Below the pieces are notes generated by a model, which was not told the origin of the DNA, ran no database searches, and saw only the letters and a list, made by a program, of their open reading frames with translations. Both the position numbers and the translations under genes were made by a program. Below, piece after piece: positions 34,901 through 46,900 of a stretch of DNA of 64,000 bases. Origin of the DNA: Nostoc sp. FACHB-110 (GTDB taxonomy: Bacteria > Cyanobacteriota > Cyanobacteriia > Cyanobacteriales > Nostocaceae); the NCBI RefSeq assembly GCF_014697425.1, contig NZ_JACJRU010000022.1, positions 1-64,000 on the forward strand. Reading direction: 5' to 3'. The first letter of the stretch is position 1. Every line of letters begins with the position of its first letter.

Positions 34901-37900
34901 CCACCAGTACATCTGGTTTTACACCCAAAGATTTTAGATAGTGCGCCAATTGATTAGCACGACAATTTAATTCGTGATAAGTCAGTTTTTGATTGTCAAA
35001 TATTACCGCCACTGCATCGGGGGTACGCTCTACCTGTTCTTCAAACAACTGATGAATACATTTATCTTGGGGATACTCGACCTGTGTATCATTCCACTCA
35101 ATTAACAACTGCTGTTGTTCGGCTTCTGACAGCAGAGAATGCAACTCGTAGCGTTTTTGTGGCTGGTTGACCATTGCTACTAGCGCCTGGAAATAGTATT
35201 CACCAATTTTGTTGATTTGTGGTGCAGATAACTCAGTCGCATCGTATTGAAGTGTTAACTCGATTTGAGATGAGGCAAGATTGACACTAAATTGGGCGCT
35301 AAAAGTGAAGTTAGTTTCTTCAAAGAACTTACCACCCAGTAGCTGCAAATTATCTAGTCCCAGCAACTTGTCATAAGCATGGAAATGCACGAAGTTAAAC
35401 GCCGTCTCAAACAGAGGTTGACCGCCTAAATTCCTTTGGATTTCGGCGAGTGGATAGCGACGGTGTGGTAGCATTTCCCGTTCAGACCTAAACACTTGCT
35501 GCACTAGGTCAAGCCAAGTTCCGCCAGACAATTGACAACGGAAGGGTAGAGTATTTAGGAATAATCCTAAGATGCGATCGCCATCACTTTGTTCCGGTCT
35601 TCCATTCGCTACTACACCCGTCAACACATCCGAGTTTCCACCCAGCAGACTTAACACCCGTAAATGAGCCGCTAACAGCACCGTCTTCAAAGGAACTTCT
35701 GCTAACTGAGCGAATTGTTTCAACCCTTCGCTAATCTCAGGAGATAAACTGACCGCTTGCAAACCTAGCTTAGAAACACCAGTGTTTTTAGATACAGGCG
35801 ACCATCTGGGCAACTTAGTGAAAGTGCAATCACTTAACTTTTGACTCCAGTAATCTTGAGTGGCGGAGGAAGCTAAAGCTTGTTGCTCTAAGTCCACAAA
35901 ATCGCGGAAGTTGATACTTAATGGTGGTGAGACATAATCAACTGCGGCGTTCACCCGTGATAAATAACGCCCAAGTAACTCACTCATCATCGAAGCCACA
36001 CTCCAGCCATCGAGAATTGCGTGGTGGAAGCTCAAAGTGAGATTAAATGATTCCTGTGTACGACGGTGAACAAAGAAACGGATCAGGGGAGGATGATTCC
36101 AGTCAAAATGCTGTTGCTTTTCGACTTCAAACCAAGCAACTAAAGCCGCTTCTTGCTCAGAATCATTCAAATGACACCAATCTTCTACCTGTAAAGGAAC
36201 CTCCACTCGCTGATGAACTAATTGCAGAGGAACACTGAAGTTACTTGGGTCAAAGGAAGTCCGCAGTATGGGGTGATATTGAACTAAATCTTGTATGGCG
36301 ACCTGCAAAAGTTCAACATCAAGCGGGGTTTTGAGGTAGTAACTGAAAATATCATGATAGATAGCAGTATCTTTACTGAACTCAGTGTGATAAAGCATAC
36401 CCATTTGCAGCATCGCCAGGGGATAAGCATCCTCTATACCAGCAGGTAACTTTTGTTTGTCTGCTGCGCTAATGAGACTAAATGGTTGAGCTAATTCTAA
36501 TTTTGCCATCTCATTCTCTGGCATTTTCAATTCTTGCAATAGCCCATGAATGGTCTGATGTTGGAATAGCTGCTGTATAGAGAAATTCCAACCTTGTTCT
36601 TTAGCAGCAGACAGCACTTGAATACTGCGAATCGAATCTCCGCCTAAAGCGAAGAAGTTATCATGAATACCCACCTGTTCTACACCCAGAACCTTAGCCC
36701 AGATAGCAGCCAGGATTTTTTCTTCGGTCGTGCTGGGGGCGACAAAATCATCTTCTAATTCTGGTCTGGCTGTGTTAATTGCTGGCAATGCCGCACGATT
36801 TAGCTTACCATTTACCGTCAGTGGTAGTGCTTCTAGGAACATAAAAGCACTAGGAATCATGTAATCAGGGAGTCTTTGTTCAAGGAAAGCACGTAGTTCG
36901 GATGCTTTGGGAGATTCTTCACCTTGTGGGACTAAGTAAGCCACCAGACGTTTATCCCCTGGTTGATCCTCTCGCACTATCACCACGCTTTCCCTGACTG
37001 CGGGATGTTGCAACAGTAACGCCTCAATCTCTCCCAACTCAATGCGGAAACCGCGAATCTTCACTTGTTGGTCAATTCTGCCTAAATATTCCAACTCCCC
37101 ATTCGGTAAATAACGAGCTAAATCTCCGGTTTTATATAATAGTTGCCCAGAGTTGTGATCAACAGGATGGGGAATAAACCTTTGGGCTGTCAGTTCGGGA
37201 CGATGAAGATAACCACGAGTCACCCCAGCACCACCAACATACATTTCTCCCGGTACACCCACAGGTACTACTTGGTGATATTGGTCTAGGACATACACCT
37301 GTAAGTCGGGAATGGGACGACCGATAACACTGGCTCCCCCATCCACATCGGCAAAGCTTATGGGACGATAGGTAACATGAACGGTGGTTTCTGTAATCCC
37401 GTACATATTGACTAATTGGGGTAACTCATCACCGTGGCGCTCAAACCAAGGTTGTAGAGTTTTTGGTTCTAAGGCTTCGCCACCGAAAATAACTAGGCGT
37501 AAGTTGATATCGCCAATATTCTCTCTGGCTTGTTCTGCGGCTATTAATTGGCGGAAGGCTGATGGGGTTTGATTGAGAACGGTGACTTTTTCAGTACACA
37601 ATAACTGGTAGAAAGATTCAGGCGATCGCGTGACTAAATATGGTACTACTACTAGTCTGCCACCGTAGAGCAATGCTCCCCATATTTCCCAGACTGAGAA
37701 GTCGAATGCATAAGAGTGGAATAATGTCCAGACATCTGCTGCACTAAAGTTATACCAAGCATCGGTGGCGGCAAATAGGCGCGTGACGTTACTGTGGTTG
37801 ACTAATACGCCTTTGGGTTTCCCTGTGGAACCTGATGTGTAGATGACGTAGGCGAGGTTTGTGGGTTTGACTACATCCAGCAGATTTGATTGGTATTGGG

Positions 37901-40900
37901 GGTATTCGCTGTCGATGCAGACTAGTTGTGCTTGATGTGCTGGTAATTTCTCAATGAGATGCTGTTGAGTGACTATTACCCTGACTTGTGCATCTTCTAG
38001 CATGAAACTCAGGCGCTCAGGGGGATATTCTGGGTCTAGTGGGAGGTATGCTCCACCTGCTTTGAGGATGCCTAATATCCCTACTACCATTTCTAGGGAG
38101 CGTTCTACACTTAGTCCTACTAGTACATCGGCTCCTACACCCAAGGAACGCAAGTAATGTGCTAAAGAGTTGGCACGGTTGTTTAACTCCTGGTATGTCA
38201 GGCTTTCATTTTCAAACACTACCGCTACTGCGTTGGGGCTGCGTTCTACTTGCTCCTCAAACAACTGATGAATACACTTATCTTGGGAATACTCTAAGTG
38301 TGTATCGTGCCAGGGGAATAATAACTGCTGTTGTTCGGCTTCTGACAGCAGAGAGTACGACTCGTAACGTTCTTGTGGCTGGTTCACCATTGCTACCAGC
38401 GCCTTAAAGTAGTAGTCACCAATCCTCTGCATTTGTAGCGCCGATAACTCAGTCGCATCGTATTGCAGTTTTAACTCGATTTGAGATGAGGCGGGATCAA
38501 CACCAAATTGAGCGGTGAAAGTGAAGTTAGTTTCTTCAAAGAACTTACCACCCAGTAGCTGCAAATTATCTAACCCCATTAACTGTTGGTAGACATGAAA
38601 ATGCACGAAGTTAAACGCCGTCTCAAACAGAGGCTGACCACCTAAATTCCGTTGGATTTGGGCGAGTGGATAGCGACGGTGTGGTAGCATTTCCCGTTCA
38701 GACCTAAACACTTGCTGCACTAGGTCGAGCCAAGTTCCGCCAGATAATTGACAGCGAAGTGGCAGAGTATTCAAGAATAATCCTAAGATGCGATCGCCAT
38801 CACTTTGTTCCGGTCTGCCATTCGCTACTAAACCCGTCAACACATCGGAGTTTCCACCCAGAAGATTCAACACCCGTAAATGAGCCGCTAACAGCACTGT
38901 CTTCAAAGGAACTTCTGCCAACTGAGCAAATTGTTTCAACCCTTGACAAATCTCAGGGGAGAGAGTGACTTCTTGTACACCGAGGGGAGTAACACCAGTG
39001 TTTTTGGACACAGGCGACCATCTGGGCAACTTAGTGAAAGTGCTATCACTTAACTTGTGACTCCAGTAATCTTGAGTTGCTGCGTCAGCTAAAGCTTGTT
39101 GCTCTAAGTCCACAAAATCGCGGAAGGCGAGACTTAATGGTGGTGAGACATAATCGACGGCTGCGTTCACCCGTGATAAATAACGCCCAAGTAACTCACT
39201 CATCATCGAAGCCACACTCCAGCCATCGAGAATTGCGTGGTGGCAACTTAAAGTTAAATTAAATGATTCCTGTGTACGACGGTGAACAAAGAAACGGATC
39301 AGGGGAGGATGATTCCAGTCAAAATGCTGTTGCTTTTCGACTTCAAACCAAGCAACTAAAGCCGCTTCTTGCTGCTCATAATTTAAATGACACCAGTCTT
39401 CTACAAGTAGGGGAATCTTAACTTGCTGATGAACTAGTTGCAGGGGAATAGTATAGTTACTGAGTGCAAAGGAAGTTCGCAGTATGGGGTGGCGTTCAGC
39501 TAAATCTTGTAAAGCAGCCTGTAACTGTTCGACATCAAGCGGGGCTTGGAAATGGAAACTGCTAATTTCGCGGTAGACGGCACTATCTTTGTTGTACTCA
39601 GTGTGATAGAGCATACCCATTTGCAGCATCGCCAGGGGATAAGCATCCTCTATGCCATCGGGTAACTTTTGTTTGTCTGCTTCGCAAATCAGACTGAATG
39701 GTTGAGTTAACTGTGACTTGGTAAGATTCTGCCCTTGGGTTTCCAGTTCTTGGACTAGACCATGAATTGTTTGATGTTGGAATAGCTGCTGCACAGAGAA
39801 ATTCAAACCTTGTTCTTTAGCCGCAGCCAGCACTTGAATACTGCGAATGGAATCTCCACCTAAAGCGAAGAAGTTATCATGAATACCTACTTGTTCCACA
39901 CCCAGAACCTTAGCCCAGATAGCCGCCAGGATTTTTTCTTTGGTAGTGCTGGGGGCGACAAAATCATCTTCTAGTTCTGCTCTGGTGCTGCTTGGTGGTT
40001 TCAACGCCGCACGGTCTAGCTTACCATTGACCGTGAGAGGGAAAGCATCTAGGTGTACAAAAGCACTAGGAATCATGTAATCAGGTAGCTTTTGTTTGAG
40101 GAAAGCACGTAGTTCGGAAGCTTTCGCCAACTCTTCACCTTGCGAAACTAAGTAAGCCACCAGACGTTTATCCCCTGGTTGATCCTCTCGCACTATCACC
40201 ACACTTTCCCGCACAGAGTGGTGTTGCAACAATAATGCCTCAATCTCTCCCAACTCAATACGGAAACCGCGAATCTTCACTTGTTGGTCAATTCTGCCTA
40301 AATATTCCAACTCCCCATTCGGTAAATAACGGGCTAAATCTCCGGTTTTATACAAGCGTTGAGCGGAGTTTTCATCAAAGGGATGAGGAATAAACCTTTG
40401 GGCTGTTAGTTCCTCTCGATTGAGATAACCACGCGTCACCCCAGCACCACCAACATACATTTCTCCCGGTACACCCACAGGTACTACTTGGTGATATTGG
40501 TCTAGGACATACACCTGCAAGTCGGGAATGGGACAACCAATGACACTTGCTCCCCCATGCACATCGGCTTGGGTGATGGGACGATAGGTAACATGGACGG
40601 TGGTTTCGGTAATGCCGTACATATTCACTAATTGGGGTGAGGTGTCGCCGTGTCGCTCAAACCAAGGTTGCAGAGTCTTGGGTTCGAGGGCTTCACCACC
40701 GAAAATGACTAGGCGTAATTTGATATCGCCAATAGTTTCTTTGGACTGTTCTGCGGCAATTAATTGACGGAAGGCGGAAGGGGTTTGATTGAGAACTGTG
40801 ACTTTTTCAGTACACAATAACTCATAGAACGATTCAGGCGATCGCGTGACTAAATATGGTACTACTACTAATCTGCCACCATACAGCAATGCTCCCCATA

Positions 40901-43900
40901 TTTCCCAGACTGAGAAGTCGAACGCATAAGAGTGGAATAATGTCCACACATCTGCTGCACTAAAGTTATACCAAGCATCGGTGGCGGCAAATAGGCGAGT
41001 GACGTTACTGTGGTTGACTAATACGCCTTTGGGTTTCCCTGTGGAACCGGAGGTGTAGATAACATAAGCCAGGTTTGTGGGTTTGACTACATCCAGCAGA
41101 TTTGATTGGTATTGGGGGTATTCGCTGTCGATGCAGACTAGTTGTGCTTGATGTGCTGGTAATTTCTCGACTAGATGCTGTTGGGTGAGTAGTACGCTGA
41201 CTTGAGCATCTTCGAGCATGAATGCTAAACGTTCGCTGGGATATTCTGGGTCTAGTGGTAGGTATGCTCCACCTGCTTTGAGGATGCCTAATATTCCCAC
41301 GACCATTTCCAGGGAGCGTTCTACACTTAGTCCTACTAGTATATCTGCACCGACACCCTCCAAACGCAAGTAATTTGCTAAAGAGTTGGCGCGACAGTTT
41401 AATTCGTAGTATGTCAGGCTTTCATTTTCAAACACCACCGCCACTGCATCGGGTGTAAGCTCTACCTGCTCCTCAAATAATTGATGAATACACTTATCTT
41501 GGCCATAGTCAAGCTGTGTATCTTGCCACGGGAATAATAACTGTTGTTGTTGGGACTGAGTGAGTATTGGTAGTTGGGCAATTTGCGCTTCTGGATGAGC
41601 CACAATTGCTTCTAGCAAGGTGAGAAAATGCCCATTCATCCGCTCAATGGTGCTGCTGTCAAACAAGTCAGTGTTATATTCCCACCATCCTATTAAGCCA
41701 GTCGCCGTGTTTTGCATGGCTAAAGTTAAATCAAACTTGGCAGTTTTACTGGCGATGGGTAAGGAACTGACCGTTAACCCACTCAACTGCACTTCTGAAA
41801 TGGGCGCATTCTGGAGGGCAAACATTACCTGGAACAATGGTGTATGGCTGAGATCCCGTTCTGGCTGTAATGCTTCTACCAGCATTTCAAAGGGTAAATC
41901 TTGATGAGCATAAGCCGACAGTGCCATTGAGCGAATGCGTGAGAGTAATTCGCTAAAACTGGGATTTTGTGATAAGTCACTCCGCATCACCAAGGTATTG
42001 ACAAAAAAGCCGATTAACCCTTCGATGTCGGTGCGATCGCGGTTCGCTATCGGTGTCCCCACTAAAATATCTTCTTGCCCGGTGTAGCGATACAGCAGGG
42101 TGTTATATGCCGCTAACAGCGTCATAAACATTGTTACCCCTTGCTGAGTACTCAGCTTTTCCAATTTCTGGGTTAACTCAGCCGACAATGCAAACTCCAA
42201 ATATGTACCATTGAACGTCTGCACCGCAGGTCTGGGTCTGTCTGTGGGTAATGGTAGGAATGTCTGTGCTGAGGCTAACTGTTGTTTCCAGTAGCTCAAT
42301 TGCTTGTCGAGGACTTCCCCTTGCAACCACTGTCTTTGCCAAATAGCAAAATCTGCGTACTGTATTGGCAGTGGTAACAACGGTGACTGTTGATTCTGGC
42401 TATAGGCATTGTACAGTGCGGTTAATTCATCCACAAACACACCCATCGACCAACCGTCACTGACTACGTGGTGCATACATACACTCAACCACTGTTCTGT
42501 TTGCGACAGCACTAATAATGTCGCTCTGATTAAGGCATCCGACCCTAAGTCAAAGGTTTGAATTGCTTGTTGTTGCAATAATTGCTGTGCAGTCGTTGCT
42601 TGTTCGCTTGCCGATAAATGCTGCAAGTCAACTACTGCAAGTTGCCAATTCGTGAGGGTTTGAATAATTTGTCTTGGCTGCCCATCAACGGTAACAAAGT
42701 TCGTGCGTAAAGTTTCGTGGCGATGAATAATTTCCCTCAAGCTTTGTTCTAACGCCGCCACATCAACAGTTCCCACTAAGCGTAACCCGAAGGGAATATT
42801 ATATAAGGAACTGTTCGGCTGGAACTGGTCTAAAAACCACAACCTTTGCTGCGCGAAGGACAGGGGTAAGTCTGCATTCTCTGTCCTCTGGAGAATGGGC
42901 GGTGCAACTAGTGCTAAGTCTTGTTGCTGTAGTTGTCCTATTATTGATGCTATTCCCGCAATTGTCGGTGCAGCAAATAAACTCCGCAATGGTAGTTCGA
43001 CTTGGAAGTTTGTACGAATGCGGGAGACTATTTGCGTCGCTAGTAGTGAGTGTCCGCCTAACTCAAAGAAATTGTCTTCTCTGCCGATAGGCTCCACTTT
43101 CAGCACTTGTTGCCAAATCAGTACCAGGATTTCTTCTATTGGCGTGCGAGGTGCGACATATGTCTCGGAAATTTCACTACTTAGCTCTGGTGCTGGTAGA
43201 GCGCGACGGTTGACTTTGCCACTAGGAGTCAGGGGTAGGGCATCCAAAGTGACGATCGCCGCCGGAACCATGTATTCTGGTAGCTGGGATTTGAGGAATT
43301 GTCGCAGTTCGCTGACAATAACTGTCTGTTCCGGTTGGGGAACAATGTAAGCTACTAGTCGTTTATCCCCCATGCTCTCTTCGCGGACAATGACACAATT
43401 GGCTTGTAGAAGCTGATATTGGCTCAGGACTGCTTCAATTTCACCCAATTCAATCCGGAATCCCCGAATTTTTACCTGATTATCTATGCGTCCCAGGTAT
43501 TCAATATTGCCATCTGCTAGATACCTTACCAAATCCCCAGTCTTATACAGCCTATCTTCTCCCTTGCTCCCCTGCTCCCCTGCTCCCCTGCCTCGGAAGG
43601 GGTTGGGAATAAATTTTTCTTCTGTTAATTCTGGTCTGTTGAGATAGCCTCTGGCTAAGGAAACACCACCGATGTGCAACTCTCCTGGTACACCTACTGG
43701 TACAGGCTGTAGATATTGGTCGAGGATATAGATTTGCGTATTGGCGATGGGGCGACCTATTGGCGGTAGTGCTGCCCAATTGTCTACAGGAGGAGTCAGC
43801 GTATATGTAGCGACTACATGACTTTCCGATGGGCCGTAATGATTGTGCAGCGTACAGTCACGTAGCCCAGAAAGCCAGTTAGCAATGGCAGGAGTAATCT

Positions 43901-46900
43901 GTAACTGTTCTCCAGCAGTAATGATTTCCCGCAGATGGCTAGTGACTATTTCATTACTAACGGCTACCTCCGCTAGTTGCTGTAAAGCTACAAACGGCAG
44001 ATACAATCTTTCTACTGCTTGTTGTTGGAGTAGTTTTAATAATGCTAACGAGTCACGCCGCAGTTGCTCGTCAATTAATAGCAATGTGCCGCCACTACAC
44101 CAAGTAGTAAACATTTCTTGGAAGGAGACATCAAAGCTGACTGGGGCAAATTGTAGGGTTTTGACTCCTTGAGATGACATTGGGGAATTGTGCAGTTGCC
44201 ACAATATGAGATTGCAAAGAGCAATCTGATTCATGGCTACGCCCTTTGGTTGTCCTGTGGAACCAGAGGTATAAATTACGTAACCCAAGTTATGCGCTTG
44301 CACGCCAGAGATGATATTCTCTTGACTCATCTGATTGATGTCTTGCCAGTCGCTATCCAGGTTGACGACACGCGCTTGATGTTGTGGTAGTTTCTCAACT
44401 AATTTTTGTTGGGTGAGCAGCACTGAGACGGCAGCATCTTCTAACATGAATGCTAAACGCTCAGTGGGATACTCTGGGTCAAGTGGTAAGTATGCACCGC
44501 CTGCTTTGAGTATTCCGAGTATTCCAATTACCATTTCGAGGGAGCGTTCTACACATATCCCCACTAATGTATCTGGTTTGACTCCCAGCGAATCGCTACA
44601 CGACAGCTTCGCTGAACGCAAGTAGTTTGCCAAAGAGTTAGCACTACTGTTCAACTGGTGGTAGGTCAGGCTCTGATTTTCAAATATTACCGCCACCGCG
44701 TCAGGTGTGCGCTCTACTTGTGCCTCAAACAACTGATGGATAACTTTATCTTGGGGATAATCAACAAAAGTATCGTTCCACTCAACCAGTAAGTTTTGTT
44801 GTTCGGTTTGTGTCAGCAGTGGCAATTGGCAGATGTTTTGTTGTGGGTTAGCAACAATGTCTTCCAGCAAGGTGACAAAATGACTTGTCATCCGCTCGAT
44901 AGTACTAGCATCAAACAAGTCAGTGCTGTATTCCCACAAGCCAACAAGTCCAGTCGGACTGTTCTGCATGATTAAGGTTAAATCAAACCGGGAAGTTGTC
45001 AGTTTGATGGGTAAGGAACTGACAGTTAACCCACTCAACTGCACTTGTGAAATGGGTACATCATTTTGCAGAGAAAACATCACCTGGAACAATGGTGTAT
45101 GGCTCAAGTCCCGTTCTGGCTGTAATGCTTCTACCAGCATTTCAAAGGGTAAATCTTGATGAGCGTAAGCCGACAGTGCCATTGAGCGAATGCGCCAGAG
45201 TAATTCGCTAAAACTGGGATTTTGTGATAAGTCACCCCGCATCACTAAGGTATTGACAAAAAAGCCGATTAACCCTTCTACTTCACTGCGATCGCGGTTA
45301 GCAATGGGCGAACCCACGAGTATATCTTCTTGCCCGGTGTAGCGATACAGCAGGGTGTTATATGCCGCTAACAGCGTCATAAACAGCGTTACCCCTTGCT
45401 GATTACTCAGTTTTTCCAACTGCTGGGTTAACTCAGCCGACAGTGCAAACTCCAGATATGTACCATTGAAAGTCTGCACCGCAGGTCTAGGTCTGTCTGT
45501 AGGTAATGGTAAGAATGTCGGTGCTGAGGCTAACTGTTGTTGCCAGTAACTTAATTGCTTGTCCAGGACTTCCCCTTGCAACCACTGCCTTTGCCAAATA
45601 GCAAAATCTGCATACTGTATTGGCAGTGGTAACAACGGTGATGGTTGATTTTGGCTATAGGCATTGTATAGTGTGCTTAATTCATCCACAAACACACCCA
45701 TCGACCAAGCGTCACTGACTACGTGGTGCATACATACACTCAACCACTGTTCTGTCGGCGACAGCAGCAATAATTTGACTCTGATTAATGGTTCACCTGC
45801 TAAGTCAAAAGGTGTCAGTGCTTGTTGTTGGGCTAATTCCTGTGCCGCAATTTCAATTTCCTGTGCCGATAAATGCTGGAGGTCAACTACTTCTAGTGTC
45901 CAGTTTGTTTGTGCTTGAATTACTTGTGTCGCTTTGCCATCAATGCTGATGAAATTCGTTCTTAATGCTTCGTGGCGCTGAATAATTGTTTCTAAACTTG
46001 CTTCTAACGCCGCCACGTTGAGATTTCCTACTAGGCGCAAGCCGATGGGGATGTTGTAGAAAGAACTGTTTGTCTCGAACTGGTCTAAAAACCACAACCT
46101 TTGTTGGGCAAATGATAGTGGTAAGTCTGCATTCTCTGTCCGCTTGAGAATGGGGGGTGCAGCTAGTGCTAAGTCTTGTTGCTGTAGTTGCCCAATTATT
46201 GATGCTATTTCTGCAATTGTCGGTGCGGCAAATAAACTCCGCAATGGTAGTTCGACTTGGAAGTTGGTACGAATACGCGATACTATTTGCGTTGCTAGTA
46301 GTGAATGTCCACCTAACTCAAAGAAGTTATCTTCTCTACCTACTCGCTCTAGTTTGAGAACTTGTTGCCATATCAATGCTAGCAGTTCTTCTGTAGGGGT
46401 GCGCGGTGCTACATATTTCTCTGTGTATTCGCTGTCTATTTCTGGTGTTGGTAACGCGCGTCTGTCTAGCTTACCATTAACCGTAAGTGGGAAAGCATCT
46501 AGGTGTACAAAAGCACCAGGAATCATGTAATCAGGGAGCTTTTGTTTGAGGAAGGCACGTAGTTCGGATGCTTTGGGAGACTCTTCACCTTGTGGGACTA
46601 AGTAAGCCACCAGACGTTTATCCCCTGGTTGATCCTCTCGCACTATCACCACACTTTCCCTGACAGTGGGATGTTGCAACAATAACGCCTCAATCTCTCC
46701 CAACTCAATACGGAAACCGCGAATCTTCACTTGTTGGTCAATGCGCCCTAAATATTCCAACTCCCCATTTGGTAAATAACGGGCTAAATCTCCAGTTTTA
46801 TACAAGCGTTGAGCGGAGTTTTCATCAAAAGGATGAGGAATAAACCTTTGTGCTGTCAGTTCCGCACGATTAAGATAACCACTCGTCACCCCAGCACCAC

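Noticed and set aside
42895..43350. 151-codon plus-strand frame, with similar 128-codon frames at 46144-46530 and 49342-49728
   Set aside because: These are antisense to the repeated A-T boundary of NRPS modules; their similarity comes from the repeated modules, not from real genes.
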